A stretch of 64,000 nt of DNA. Source: an uncultured Eubacteriales bacterium. Its GTDB lineage: Bacteria; Bacillota; Clostridia; Christensenellales; Aristaeellaceae. The notes beneath the pieces are model-generated. The model ran no database searches and was not told the origin of the DNA. It saw only the letters and a program-made list of their open reading frames with translations. Within the stretch, counting starts at the first letter, position 1; each line of letters opens with the position of its first letter. Below, one piece after another: positions 1-11,118 of the stretch. The stretch spans positions 39,975 to 103,974 of the forward strand of contig CACYTF010000001.1 of assembly GCA_902777335.1 (NCBI GenBank), in the 5' to 3' direction. The position numbers and the translations under genes were made by a program.

Positions 1-499
1 TCACCGCCGCGGCGGCCTCCTCCCGCGTCATGCAGATCGTGACGCCCTTGCCCAGCGCCAGGCCGTCGGCCTTGATGACCACCGGCAGCGCGCACAGCTT
101 CACGTACGCCAGCGCCGCTTCGGCGTCTTTAAACACCTCATAGGCCGCGGTGGGAATGCCGTACTTTTTCATCAGGTTCTTGGCGAACACCTTGCTGGCC
201 TCGATGCGGGCGGCCCTCGCGTCCGGGCCGAAGCACTTCACGTCCATTTCGTGCAGCCGGTCCACGCAGCCCAGGGCCAGCGGGTCGTCCGGCGCGACCA
301 CGGCGAAGTCCACCGGGTTGCGCTTCACGTATTGGGTGATGCCCTCGATGTCCGTGGCCTTGATGTTCACGCACTTCGCGTCCTGCGCGATGCCCGCGTT
401 GCCGGGCAGGGCGACGATCTCCGTCACGTCCGGGTTCTGCTTCAGCTTTTTGATGATGGCGTGTTCGCGCCCGCCGCCGCCGACGACCAGTAGCTTCAT
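1..499 (-). CDS. purD: Phosphoribosylamine-glycine ligase (partial)
   Basis: GAR synthetase joins phosphoribosylamine and glycine, using ATP, in the second step of purine synthesis. The N-terminal 166 residues are present, starting MKLLVVGGGGREHAI, the characteristic PurD nucleotide-fold opening. VVAPDDPLALG and the ATP-grasp start (LPVVIKADGLALGKGV) follow. The gene runs off the left edge of the window, so the C-terminal part is not seen. Its ATG overlaps the TGA of the preceding P-loop gene by four bases (ATGA), which suggests translational coupling as the last visible cistron of the purine operon. Confidence 0.95.
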   Translation of the reverse strand, partial: MKLLVVGGGGREHAIIKKLKQNPDVTEIVALPGNAGIAQDAKCVNIKATDIEGITQYVKRNPVDFAVVAPDDPLALGCVDRLHEMDVKCFGPDARAARIEASKVFAKNLMKKYGIPTAAYEVFKDAEAALAYVKLCALPVVIKADGLALGKGVTICMTREEAAAAV

Positions 500-1167
500 G
501 TTTCATCCTCCACAAGTTCAAAGTGTCTTTCCAGTATGGCCAGCGTCTGCTCCGGGGTACGGTCCTCGTCCCGCTTCAATACGAAAAAGCCGCTGTCCTC
601 AAGCCTTCGATAGTTCTCCGGGCTGTTGATCCGCTCCAGTATGGCCCGGTAGTTCGCGAGGGCGGCGTCCGGGTCCGGCGCGTTGAGCAGCTGCTGATAG
701 ATGAACTGCTTTTCGGCGTCCGGCCGGTCGAAAAACCGATTGACGGACACCGCCGGGTCGCTGAGCATGACGGCGACCCGGTGATAACCGGATATTTCCC
801 GCAGCGCGTCCACCGAGATGTTCGTATCGACGAACAACCTGCGCCCCTCTGCGGTGCGGCGAATCAGTTCGATGACCTCCAGCTGCGCGGCCTCCCGGGC
901 CGTGCCCTCGATCCAGTCGGCGTAGGCCTCGGGCGTGCGGGATACGAACGCCTGCCAGCCGGACATCGTCTGGAAATACCCCAGGTTCGGCTGGCGTTCG
1001 GGGTCGATCAGGTCCATCAGCGCGTCGTGGTAGTTCTCGCCGCAGAACACGCCGCCGTACTTCTCCGCCAGCATCCGAACCATCGTGGACTTGCCCGCGT
1101 AGGCCGTGCCGGTGATGAAGTACACGTTCTCAAACAGCTTCTTCAGGATGTTTTCTTCGATATTCAT
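496..1167 (-). CDS. P-loop NTPase/kinase-like protein in the purine operon
   Basis: A protein of 223 residues with a Walker A motif near the N-terminus (GTAYAGKST, residues about 19-27) and a kinase-like layout (VFCGENYHD, then RRLFVDTNIS as a possible Walker B strand). I do not recognise a characterised family; similar proteins are usually called AAA-family or nucleoside-kinase-like. ATG at 1167 is preferred to an upstream in-frame start because it follows the purH stop by four bases and keeps the GTAYAGKST strand at normal depth. It lies between purH and purD and shares ATGA with purD. The position suggests a nucleotide-related role, but no substrate can be read from the sequence. Confidence 0.8.
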   Translation of the reverse strand: MNIEENILKKLFENVYFITGTAYAGKSTMVRMLAEKYGGVFCGENYHDALMDLIDPERQPNLGYFQTMSGWQAFVSRTPEAYADWIEGTAREAAQLEVIELIRRTAEGRRLFVDTNISVDALREISGYHRVAVMLSDPAVSVNRFFDRPDAEKQFIYQQLLNAPDPDAALANYRAILERINSPENYRRLEDSGFFVLKRDEDRTPEQTLAILERHFELVEDET

Positions 1168-1171
1168 GGGA

Positions 1172-2350
1172 TCAATGGTGGAACAGCCTGATCCCCGTAA
1201 ACGCCATGGCAATCCCGTACTCGTCGCACTTCTCGATCACCAGGTCGTCGCGGATGGAGCCGCCGGGCTGGGCGATGCAGGTGACGCCGCTGCGGTGGGC
1301 GCGCTCGATGTTGTCGCTGAACGGGAAGAAGGCGTCGCTGCCCAGAGCCACGTCGGTGACGGTGTCCAGGTAGGCCCGCTTCTCCTCGCGGGACAGCGGC
1401 TCGGGGCGCTTGGTGAACAGGCGCTCCCAGCGGCCCTCGCCCAGCACATCCTGCCAGTCCTCGGAGATGTACACGTCGATGGCGTTGTCCCGGTCGGGCC
1501 GGCCCACGTCCTCGCGGAAAGGCAGGTTCAGCACCTTCTCGTGCTGCCTGAGGTGCCAGTTGTCGGCCTTGCCGCCCGCCAGCCGCGTGCAGTGGATGCG
1601 GCTCTGCTGGCCCGCGCCCACGCCGATGGCCTGGCCGTCCTTCACGTAGCACACCGAGTTGGACTGCGTGTACTTCAGCGTGATCAGCGAGACCAGCAGG
1701 TCCCGCTTCTGGGCGGCGGTGAGGGCCTTGTTGGCGGTGACCACGTTTGAGATCATGGCCTCGTCGATCAGAAGGCTCTGGCGGCCCTGCTCAAAGGTGA
1801 TGCCGAACACCTGCTTGCGCTCGATTTCCTCGGGCACGTAATCGGGGTCGATTTTGATGATGTTGTAGCCGCCCTTGCGCTTCTCCTTCAGGATCGAAAG
1901 CGCCTCGTCGGTGTAGCCGGGGGCGATGATGCCGTCGGACACCTCGTGGCGGATGAGCCGCGCCGTGGGCGCGTCGCACACGTCGGACAGCGCGATGAAG
2001 TCGCCGAAGGACGACATGCGGTCCGCGCCGCGGGCGCGGGCATAGGCGCAGGCCAGCGGGGAAAGCGCCATGTCCGCCGGCACGAAGTAGATCTGGCGCA
2101 GCACGTCCGTCAGCGGATTGCCCAGCGCCGCGCCGGCGGGGCTCACGTGCTTGAAGGAGGCCGCGGCGGGCATGCCGGTGGCCTTCTTCAGCTCACTGAC
2201 CAGCTGCCAGCTGTTCAGCGCGTCCAGGAAGTTGATGTAGCCGGGGCGGCCGTTCACGACCTCCAGCGGCAGATCTCCATCCTCCATGAATATGCGGGAG
2301 GGCTTCTGGTTGGGGTTGCAGCCGTACTTCAGTTGGATTTCATGTGCCAT
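1172..2350 (-). CDS. purH: AICAR formyltransferase, stand-alone (PurH transformylase domain only)
   Basis: Transfers a formyl group from 10-formyl-THF to AICAR to make FAICAR, the ninth step of purine synthesis. The 392-residue protein matches only the transformylase part of bifunctional PurH: SFKHVSPAGAALG holds the Lys-His pair of the active site, and KYTQSNSVCYVKDGQAIGVG and SDAFFPFSDNIERA are family blocks. The N-terminal IMP cyclohydrolase (MGS-like) domain of ordinary PurH is missing. That activity is supplied by the next upstream gene, a PurO-type enzyme. A GGAGGG ribosome site precedes the ATG. Confidence 0.93.
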   Translation of the reverse strand: MAHEIQLKYGCNPNQKPSRIFMEDGDLPLEVVNGRPGYINFLDALNSWQLVSELKKATGMPAAASFKHVSPAGAALGNPLTDVLRQIYFVPADMALSPLACAYARARGADRMSSFGDFIALSDVCDAPTARLIRHEVSDGIIAPGYTDEALSILKEKRKGGYNIIKIDPDYVPEEIERKQVFGITFEQGRQSLLIDEAMISNVVTANKALTAAQKRDLLVSLITLKYTQSNSVCYVKDGQAIGVGAGQQSRIHCTRLAGGKADNWHLRQHEKVLNLPFREDVGRPDRDNAIDVYISEDWQDVLGEGRWERLFTKRPEPLSREEKRAYLDTVTDVALGSDAFFPFSDNIERAHRSGVTCIAQPGGSIRDDLVIEKCDEYGIAMAFTGIRLFHH

Positions 2351-2363
2351 AATATGCCCTCCG

Positions 2364-3074
2364 TTATGCGTTCGCGTTGATGATGGCGGTGTCGGTCCTG
2401 CCGGTGTTCAGGTCGCGGGTGCAGACCCACAGCGAGACCCGGTTGTCCGCGTTCAGGCCCTTCCAAAGCGCCTCGGCGATCTGGAAGGCCGAGCCGTCGT
2501 CCAGGGCCACGGTCTCCGGGTCTCCGGTGAAGCTGGGGATGGGGTTGCCGTCCTTCAAATAGGTGTGCAGGAAATAGCCCTTCCCCGCCGCCACGCGCTC
2601 GTACTTCCAGAACACCCGGTGGCAGCAGCCGCCCTCGGGGTCGCCGGCGCGCAGTATGGCCATGTCCAGGCTGAAATCGCCATCGGCGAAGGTGGCCATG
2701 GCGCTCACGCGGGGCGTGAAGTTCGGGGCGTCGGGCTCGAAGGTGCGCTCCATCAGCGCGGCCTCGAAGGTGCGGCCCTCGCCGACGAAGTCGTAGACGG
2801 TGTCGGTCTGGTCGCCGTTGGTGACGATCACCTTGTTGTCGATGGTCCTGACCGGGGAATAGATGATCAGGCTGGGGTCCACCATCTTCGACGGGTCGAA
2901 GGCCTCGGTGCGGATGCCGCCGGGCTGCTCCACGAACACCCGGTTGCGGCTGTTCACGCTGCGGCCCATGATGAAATAGGCCATCACGGCCCGCTCGCCG
3001 TCCGCGCTCTTGCCCATGATGATGCCGCGGCCCGGATAGGTGGTGGCGCCGACGGCCTGCTGTGCGCTAAACAT
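2364..3074 (-). CDS. purO: IMP cyclohydrolase, archaeal PurO type
   Basis: Closes the ring of FAICAR to give IMP, the last step of the pathway. The 236-residue protein has the PurO layout: YPGRGIIMGKSADGERAVMAYFIMGRS near the N-terminus (shown here as the G-R-G-I and Y-F-I-M-G-R-S blocks), then SLIIYSPVRTIDN and NFTPRVSAMATF. This family is best known from archaea and is found in some Clostridia next to a split purH. ATG at 3074 is chosen over GTG at 3083 because AGAGGAG lies eight bases upstream of it. It overlaps the purN end by eight bases. Confidence 0.85.
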   Translation of the reverse strand: MFSAQQAVGATTYPGRGIIMGKSADGERAVMAYFIMGRSVNSRNRVFVEQPGGIRTEAFDPSKMVDPSLIIYSPVRTIDNKVIVTNGDQTDTVYDFVGEGRTFEAALMERTFEPDAPNFTPRVSAMATFADGDFSLDMAILRAGDPEGGCCHRVFWKYERVAAGKGYFLHTYLKDGNPIPSFTGDPETVALDDGSAFQIAEALWKGLNADNRVSLWVCTRDLNTGRTDTAIINANA

Positions 3075-3680
3075 ACGCCTCACTCCTCTTTCTCAATTCC
3101 TTGGCCACCTGCTGGGCGGCCTGAGGCAGGAGCTTCCACTCCGCCTGCTCCATGACCCTGCGCTGCAGGGTCTCGGGGGTGTCCCCCGGTTTGATCTCGA
3201 CGGCCTTCTGGCAGATGATCCTGCCGCCGTCGGGGATTTCGTTCACGTAGTGGACCGTCGCGCCGGTCACCTTCACGCCGTAGTCCAGCGCGGCCCGGTG
3301 CACGCGCAGGCCGTAGAAGCCCTCGCCGCAGAAGGACGGTATCAGCGACGGGTGCACGTTGATGATGGCGTCCGGGTAGCGGGCCACAAAACCGGCGGAG
3401 AGTATCGCCATGAACCCGGCCAGCACCAGCATCTGTATGTGGTTGGCCTCGAGGATTTCCAGCAGCCGGGCCTCGAAGGCCTCCCGGCCCTCGCCCTTGC
3501 CGCGCAGGCACACCGCCGCGGGGATGCCCGCGGCCTCCGCGCGCCTGAGCGCGTAGGCTTCGGCGTTGTTGGACACCACCAGCGCCAGCTCCCCGTCGGG
3601 AAGCTCGCCCCGGTCCCGGGCGTCGATCAGCGCCTGCAGATTGGTGCCCCCGCCGGACACCAGCACCGCGATGCGCGTTC

Positions 3681-3684
<4 letters not shown>
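3067..3684 (-). CDS. purN: Phosphoribosylglycinamide formyltransferase
   Basis: GAR transformylase, which uses 10-formyl-THF in the third step of purine synthesis. The 205-residue protein begins RIAVLVSGGGTNLQALIDA (phosphate-binding loop) and carries INVHPSLIPSF with the catalytic His, and VTGATVHYVNEIPDGG with the folate-site residues. It is the usual length for PurN. ATG at 3684 forms ATGA with the purM stop. A longer in-frame opening upstream is low-complexity Arg/Gly sequence antisense to purM and is not part of the protein. Confidence 0.95.
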
Positions 3685-4724
<1,040 letters not shown>

Positions 4725-4736
4725 ACAAAAACTCCT

Positions 4737-6151
4737 TTATTCCTCGACGCCCCGCTCGAACCGGGTCCTGTCCGGCTTCTTGGGCGGGGTGCAGGGGTAC
4801 TTGCCGTCAAAGCAGGCGGTGCAGAAGCCGGTGGTGTTCTCCGCCAGCTTGTGGGCGTTCTCGCAGGACAGGTAGCCCAGCGAATCCACGCCGATGATCT
4901 TCGCGATCTCGTCCACGGTGTGCTTGTAGGCGATCAGGTTCTCCTGGCTGTCCACGTCGGTACCGAAGTAGCAGGGGTACAGAAACGGCGGCGCGCTGGA
5001 GCGCATGTGCACCTCGGTCGCCCCGGCGTCGCGCAGCAGCTGCACGATGCGGGCGCAGGTGGTGCCCCGAACGATGCTGTCGTCCACCAGCACCACGCGC
5101 TTGCCCTTCACCGTGGCGGAGACCGGGTTCAGCTTGATGCGCACCTTGTTCTCCCGGTCCGACTGGGTGGGCTGTATGAACGTCCTGCCGATGTACTTGT
5201 TCTTGATGAAGCCGATGCCGTAGGGGATGCCGGAGGTCTTGGCAAAGCCCAGCGCGGCGTCGAGGCCGCTGTCCGGCACGCCGATGACCACGTCCGCGTT
5301 GCAGGGGTGCTCCAGCGCCAGGAAGCTGCCCGCGCGCTGGCGCGCCATGTGCACGCTGGAGCCGTCCACCACCGAATCCGGGCGGGCGAAGTAGATGTAC
5401 TCAAACACGCACAGCGACTTCTTGCACTTGCCCACGTGGCTGTCGTCGCTGCGCATGCCCTTCTTGTCCACGATCACGACCTCGCCGGGCTCCACGTCCC
5501 GCAGGAAGGTGGCCCCCACCGCGTCCAGCGCGCAGGTCTCGGAGGCGAATATCACGCTGCCGTCCGGCCGCGTGCCGATGCACAGCGGGTGAAAGCCGTG
5601 GGGGTCGCGGGCCGCGATCAGCTTCTTGGAGGACATCAGCACGAACGAATACGCGCCCTCCAGCCGGTCCATGGCCTTGCTGACCGCCGCCTCGATCGAC
5701 GCGCACTTCAGGCGCTCGTGGATGATGATGTGGGCGATGATCTCCGAGTCGCTGGTCATGTGGAATATGGAGCCGTTCAGTTCCAGCTCCTCCCGCAGCT
5801 CGCTGGCGTTGGTCAGGCTGCCGTTGTGGGCCAGCGACATCAGGCCCTTGACGTGGTTGACCACGATGGGCTGGGCGTTCTGCACCGGGTTGATGCCCGC
5901 GGTGCCGTAGCGCACGTGGCCCACGGCGATGTTGCCGTTGCCCAGGTAGTCCATCACGTCCTTGGTGAACACGTCCTCCACCAGGCCGGAATCCTTGTGG
6001 GTGCGCAGGCGGCCCTTCTCATTGACGGTGATGCCGGCGCTCTCCTGGCCGCGGTGCTGCAGCGCGAACAGCGCGTAGTAGCAGTCGGAGGCCAGCTCGC
6101 AGACGTTGTTGTTGAATATGCCGAATACGCCGCATTCCTCGTGTAATTTGC

Positions 6152-6155
<4 letters not shown>
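4737..6155 (-). CDS. purF: Amidophosphoribosyltransferase
   Basis: Commits PRPP to purine synthesis by transferring the glutamine amide. The start MSKLHEECGVFGIF shows a short propeptide before Cys8, the N-terminal nucleophile exposed by processing, as in the Bacillus-type enzyme. ALQHRGQESAG and GHVRYGTAG are glutaminase motifs. VVLVDDSIVRGTT is the PRPP-binding loop. Cysteines in YPCYFGTD, YLSCENA and CTACFDGKYPC are placed as in the [4Fe-4S] oxygen-sensitive PurF class. The protein has 472 residues, and its ATG overlaps the purC stop by four bases. Confidence 0.96.
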
Positions 6156-6874
<719 letters not shown>

Positions 6875-6912
6875 GGTGATGCTCCTCCCGGTTCATGCGT
6901 TGATGGTGTTCA

Positions 6913-7410
<498 letters not shown>

Positions 7411-7483
7411 CCTCTGCCGCACCCCTTCGCGCCTGCCGTCGGCCGTTTTGCGCGGCGCCCGGACAGGCGGTTTTATCACCATC

Positions 7484-7512
7484 AGTATAGCTTTCGCGCC
7501 GTTTCAAGTCAA
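7484..7512 (-). promoter_or_regulatory. Sigma-A promoter of the purine operon
   Basis: On the minus strand TTGACT (7507-7512) and TATACT (7484-7489) are separated by exactly 17 bases. Transcription would start near 7477 and read into purE. Confidence 0.85.
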
Positions 7513-7516
7513 TAGA

Positions 7517-7554
7517 AATTCCGAATATTTAACCTGTATCAAATTCCGAACGTT
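7517..7554 (+). promoter_or_regulatory. Two PurBox-like sites upstream of the pur promoter
   Basis: AATTCCGAATATT (7517-7529) and AATTCCGAACGTT (7542-7554) each differ at one position from the Bacillus PurR PurBox consensus AWWWCCGAACWWT. They lie 25 bases apart, just upstream of the -35. A third copy, ATATGCGAACATT, is at 7612-7624. In Bacillus the boxes are inverted; here they are direct, so PurR control is an inference. Confidence 0.5.
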
Positions 7555-7697
7555 CGTGTTTTTAAGTAAATTATTACACTTTTTGGCACTCTTGCCTTAA
7601 CAAATGCCGTAATATGCGAACATTTATGTTGCGCGCATGCAATCAACCCATCATCCGCACAACAAACATTTAAAGCGCGGCCCGGGCCGCTTCACAG

Positions 7698-7716
7698 CGG
7701 AATATGGAACATTCCG
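7698..7716. promoter_or_regulatory. Inverted repeat, possible operator
   Basis: CGGAAT and ATTCCG are separated by seven bases, and the element lies 22 bases upstream of the -35 of the rightward transporter promoter. The regulator is unknown. Confidence 0.35.
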
Positions 7717-7737
7717 TAAACATTGGCGGCGTTCGGG

Positions 7738-7766
7738 TTGACAGCCCCGGACGACAGGAGTACAAT
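7738..7766 (+). promoter_or_regulatory. Sigma-A promoter of the metal-ABC cluster
   Basis: TTGACA (7738-7743), a 17-base spacer and TACAAT (7761-7766). The first downstream start codon is at 7788. Confidence 0.8.
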
Positions 7767-7787
7767 ACACGCGAAAGAGAGGCGCCT

Positions 7788-8084
7788 ATGCATACCATTG
7801 ATCGCCGCCGAGCGGCCTGGCTTTTCCTGCTGGTTCTGGCACTGGAGCTGGCGGTTGTTTGCTGCGCCTCCGCACACCTTTCGGATCACGTCTGCCGCGG
7901 CCACGAGGCCGAGACCTGCGCCGTGTGCGCCTGCCTGCGCACCGGTCTGCGCCGCGCCGCGCTGGCCGCGCTGCTCGCGCCGGCGGCGCTGCTGGGCGCA
8001 CCGGCGCTGCGCTTTGAGGCGCCTTCGCGCACGGGCCGCGCACGGGATTCCCTCGTCGCCCGCAAGATACGCCTGAACGATTAA
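7788..8084 (+). CDS. Small membrane protein with His/Cys motif
   Basis: A protein of 98 residues. A basic start (MHTIDRRRAAW) is followed by a hydrophobic segment (about residues 11-30), then a cluster with His and Cys, HLSDHVCRGHEAETCAVC, and a second hydrophobic Ala/Leu segment ending in a basic tail. The His/Cys cluster on what would be the outer face could bind a metal such as zinc or copper. ATG at 7788 is chosen because it lies 22 bases after the predicted -10 and follows GAAAGAGAGG. It precedes the ABC ATPase by 141 bases. I do not recognise a named family. Confidence 0.65.
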   Translation: MHTIDRRRAAWLFLLVLALELAVVCCASAHLSDHVCRGHEAETCAVCACLRTGLRRAALAALLAPAALLGAPALRFEAPSRTGRARDSLVARKIRLND

Positions 8085-8150
8085 AATTCCATCCCGCTTT
8101 GCCACGCCCGCGTTCTGTCGCGAGGCGCGGTTTTGATGTGCTTACATCAG

Positions 8151-8178
8151 GCATTAGGCAATGGGCATTAGGCAGCAG
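8151..8178 (+). repeat. Degenerate heptanucleotide repeat, about 4 units
   Basis: Four 7-base units in register: GCATTAG, GCAATGG, GCATTAG, GCAGCAG. They lie in the leader of the ABC ATPase gene and are related in period and composition to the longer arrays at 49.6, 52.8 and 59.9 kb. Confidence 0.5.
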
Positions 8179-8225
8179 GCGCGGTTGCGCCGCTGCCGTG
8201 GCGCCTGTACCCGGGAGGAATATAT

Positions 8226-8885
8226 ATGATACAGACCAAAGACCTTTACGTCCGTTTTTCCGACGGCTCGGGCATACGGTATGACGACCTGTGCTTTGAG
8301 AACGGGCAGTCGTGCGCCATGATCGGCGCGTCCGGCTGCGGCAAATCCACCTTTTTAAATCTGTTGGCCGGCGTGCTCAGCCCCACCGAAGGCTGCGTGG
8401 AGATCGACGGCGAGAACGCCAGCGCCTGGAGCCAGCGGCGCAGGGACGCCTACCGCATCCGGCACATCGGCTTCATATTCCAGGACTTCAAGCTGCTGGA
8501 GGCCATGACCGTGGCCGACAACATCAACCTGCTGCGGCTGGAGGGCGTGGACACCTCCGGCATGGACGACCTGCTGGACCGGCTGGGCATACTGCGCCTG
8601 AAGAAGCGCCGGGTGCAGCGGCTGTCCGGCGGCGAGAAGCAGCGCGTGGCCATCGCCCGCGCGCTGATCAAGCGCCCGTCCGTCATACTGGCGGACGAGC
8701 CCACCGGCAACCTGAACTTCGAGACCGGCGAGGCCGTGGTCCGGCAGCTGATCGAGAACGCGGGCGGCGGCACGCTGATCGCCGTCACCCACGACGACCG
8801 GCTGGTGCCCCGCTTCGACCGGGCGATCGACATGAACGCCGTCGCCCACTTCTGTGAAGCAGAGGAGGTGAAGCGCCATGCTTAG
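8226..8885 (+). CDS. ABC transporter ATP-binding protein (LolD/FtsE type)
   Basis: A 219-residue ATPase with Walker [11 protein letters not shown]-loop FIFQDFKLL, signature [15 protein letters not shown], Walker B VILADEP and the switch His in AVTHDD. It belongs to the MacB/LolD-like subgroup that pairs with FtsX-type permeases. GGGAGG lies eight bases before the ATG. Its last eight bases overlap the permease start, so the two are surely co-translated. The context (His-rich permease loop and OB-fold lipoprotein) resembles the ZrgC component of zinc-linked ABC systems. Confidence 0.9.
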   Translation: MIQTKDLYVRFSDGSGIRYDDLCFENGQSCAMIGASGCGKSTFLNLLAGVLSPTEGCVEIDGENASAWSQRRRDAYRIRHIGFIFQDFKLLEAMTVADNINLLRLEGVDTSGMDDLLDRLGILRLKKRRVQRLSGGEKQRVAIARALIKRPSVILADEPTGNLNFETGEAVVRQLIENAGGGTLIAVTHDDRLVPRFDRAIDMNAVAHFCEAEEVKRHA

Positions 8886-10107
8886 GTTTGCGCTGAAGCA
8901 CATGGCCACGCGCCGCGCCAAGCTGATGATGACGGCGCTGTCGGTGGTGATCACCGCGGCGGTGGCGCTGCTGGCCTACAACATCTCCACCCAGGTGTCC
9001 GAGGGCATCGTGAACACCGCGGCGAAGTTCGACATCATCATCGGGCCCTCCGGCAGCGCCACCCAGCTGGCCATGAACACCATGTTCTTCACCGACAAGC
9101 CGCTGGGCACCATCCCCTACGACCTGGTGGAAGAGCTGAACGCCAGCGGACTGGTCAGCGCCGCCATCCCCTTCAGCATGGGCGATAGCTACAACGCCGC
9201 GCCGGTGGTCGGCACCGACGCGCGGCTGCTGGAGGGCAAGGCGCTGAAGCGCGGAGAGATGTTCGACGCCCCGATGGAGGCCGTGGTGGGCTGGGCCGTG
9301 GCCAGCCAGTACGGCCTGCAGCCCGGTGACAGCCTGGTCACCACCCACGGCCTGAGCTCGGACGGCGCGGCCCACGCGGAATCGCCGCTGACCGTCACCG
9401 GCGTGCTCGCGCGCACCGACACCGCCTACGACAACGCCGTGTTCACCCCCGTATCGACGATCTGGGCGCTGCACGAACACGGCCACGAACACGGGGAGGA
9501 CGGGCACGACGAACACGACGATCACGACGATCACGAAGCGGATGAACACGACGAGCACGGCCACGCCGGTGAGGGCTCGATCTGCGCGGTGCTGGTCCGC
9601 TCCACGGGCTTTGACGCCTACTCGAAGCTGATGAGCGCCTACGGGAGCCGCTCCGAATACCTCATCATCAACCCGAACACGGTGCTGCGCGAGGTCATGG
9701 ACAACGTGGACCTCAGCCGCCGCATCGTGTACCTGCTGTGCGGGGTCATACTGGTGATGAACCTGTTCGTGGTGTCGGTGATCGCGCTGCTGAGCCTGTA
9801 CGACGCCCGGCGCGAGATCGCGCTGATGCGGCTGATCGGCATCAGCATGGGCCGCATCAACCGCCTGTATCTGATCCAGAACGCGCTGACCGGCGCCATC
9901 GCCATGGCCCTGGCGCTGGGGCTTTCCCGGCTGTGCCTGCTGGCCATGCGCGGCTTTGTGGCCGGCATGGGCATCGTGCTGAACGCGTGGCGCGTGTATC
10001 CGAAGGAATGGCTGATCCTGCTGGCGGTGTTCCTGCTGAGCGTCGCCCCCACGCTGATCGCCACCGCCCGCATGGCGGGCCGGGACAGCGTGGACGGGCG
10101 CTCCTGA
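8878..10107 (+). CDS. FtsX-type ABC permease with a His/Asp-rich extracellular loop
   Basis: A 409-residue permease. TM1 is near the N-terminus ([20 protein letters not shown] region), a large extracellular domain spans roughly residues 45-275, and three C-terminal segments follow ([20 protein letters not shown] region, [16 protein letters not shown] and [16 protein letters not shown]). Residues about 197-235 are a run of His, Asp and Glu ([20 protein letters not shown]), a typical low-affinity zinc-collecting loop. The layout is that of LolC/FtsX/ZrgB-type permeases rather than an importer of the binding-protein class. It partners the overlapping ATPase. Confidence 0.85.
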   Translation: MLRFALKHMATRRAKLMMTALSVVITAAVALLAYNISTQVSEGIVNTAAKFDIIIGPSGSATQLAMNTMFFTDKPLGTIPYDLVEELNASGLVSAAIPFSMGDSYNAAPVVGTDARLLEGKALKRGEMFDAPMEAVVGWAVASQYGLQPGDSLVTTHGLSSDGAAHAESPLTVTGVLARTDTAYDNAVFTPVSTIWALHEHGHEHGEDGHDEHDDHDDHEADEHDEHGHAGEGSICAVLVRSTGFDAYSKLMSAYGSRSEYLIINPNTVLREVMDNVDLSRRIVYLLCGVILVMNLFVVSVIALLSLYDARREIALMRLIGISMGRINRLYLIQNALTGAIAMALALGLSRLCLLAMRGFVAGMGIVLNAWRVYPKEWLILLAVFLLSVAPTLIATARMAGRDSVDGRS

Positions 10108-10149
10108 CGCAACGCGCCATTTCCACTGCGACGAAACGGGGAGAGAATT

Positions 10150-11049
10150 ATGAAGAAGCTGATTTCGCTGATCCTGCTTGCCGCGCTGGCGGTGCTGGGC
10201 CTGTCCGGCTGCGGCGGCGGCGAGGCCGAGGCCCAGAAGCTGAGCTTTGCCGAGTCCGCGAGCCTGGACGCGATCCGGGCGCTGGACGGCAAGCGCGTCA
10301 CGCTGACCGGCTACATGGCCACGCTTTCGCCCCTCAGCGGCGCGTACATCTACCTGATGAATCTGCCGTACCAGAGCTGCCCGTTCTGCGTGCCCAACAC
10401 CCAGCAGCTGGCCAACACGATGGCCGTGTACGCCCCGGAGGGCTCGAAGTTCGAGTACACCGACCGGCCCGTGCGCGTCACCGGCCGCATGGAGCTGGGG
10501 GACTTCACCGACGAGTACGGCTACGGCTACAACTACAGGATCGTGGACGCCCAATGCGAGGCGGTGGACCTGTCCAAGCTGTCCGAGGACTACGCCCTGT
10601 ACCAGTCGCTGGCCGAGGACGGCGTGATCTCGGACGTGAACGCCATGTTCGACTACCTGCTGTTCGTGTGCCAGTGGCCGGAGTACCAGGGCAGCATGAC
10701 CGACGAGAGCGGCAACGTCACCCGCTACTACCTGTACGCCGGCGACGCCGAGAACATACTGAAGGACGACGGCCCCTACGGCTACGCGAAGCAGGCCGCC
10801 GAGGACTACTTCCCCGGGCTGATCGCGCGGGTGAAGGCGGTGGGCGGCGACGCGCTTTCGGAGCTGACGGGTATCCTGGAGGACGCCCAGGCGCTGGAGC
10901 AGTACGCGCGGGCCCAGCTTAACGAGGGACAGTACGCCTACGACGAGGCCGCCGACCGGTTCACGCTGAACGCCTCCGAGGAACTGACGAACCGCTTCTA
11001 CGAGGTCTACGGCCGCTTCTCCCAGTGGCTGACGCGGGTGGAGTTGTAA
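10150..11049 (+). CDS. OB-fold lipoprotein of the metal-ABC cluster
   Basis: A 299-residue predicted lipoprotein: signal MKKLISLILLAALAVLGLSG followed by Cys21. Residues about 45-130 (GKRVTLTGYMATLSP, LMNLPYQSCPFCVPN and PVRVTGRMELG) have the strand pattern of DUF3299-like OB-fold proteins, including the conserved C-x-x-C-V-P-N-type block. The C-terminal half is unassigned. It follows the permease by 42 bases and ends the operon. In Vibrio ZrgABCDE a lipoprotein of this type accompanies the ABC pair; the same role here is inferred. Confidence 0.7.
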   Translation: MKKLISLILLAALAVLGLSGCGGGEAEAQKLSFAESASLDAIRALDGKRVTLTGYMATLSPLSGAYIYLMNLPYQSCPFCVPNTQQLANTMAVYAPEGSKFEYTDRPVRVTGRMELGDFTDEYGYGYNYRIVDAQCEAVDLSKLSEDYALYQSLAEDGVISDVNAMFDYLLFVCQWPEYQGSMTDESGNVTRYYLYAGDAENILKDDGPYGYAKQAAEDYFPGLIARVKAVGGDALSELTGILEDAQALEQYARAQLNEGQYAYDEAADRFTLNASEELTNRFYEVYGRFSQWLTRVEL

Positions 11050-11060
11050 ACAAAGAGAAC

Positions 11061-11096
11061 ACGGCTCCCGCGGCGCTGTGCGCGCCGCGGGAGCCG
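11061..11096. terminator. GC-rich hairpin between convergent genes
   Basis: A 14-bp perfect stem (11062-11075 with 11083-11096) and a 7-base loop lie between the lipoprotein and the leftward Ala/Lys/Glu-rich gene. T-runs on either side are weak, so its strength as a terminator is uncertain. Confidence 0.6.
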
Positions 11097-11118
11097 CGTT
11101 ATGTGTATGGCTATTTTT

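Noticed and set aside
7546..7556. CGAACGTTCG as a LexA (SOS) box
   Set aside because: The Bacillota LexA site needs four bases between CGAAC and GTTCG; here the halves are fused. It fits the PurBox reading better.
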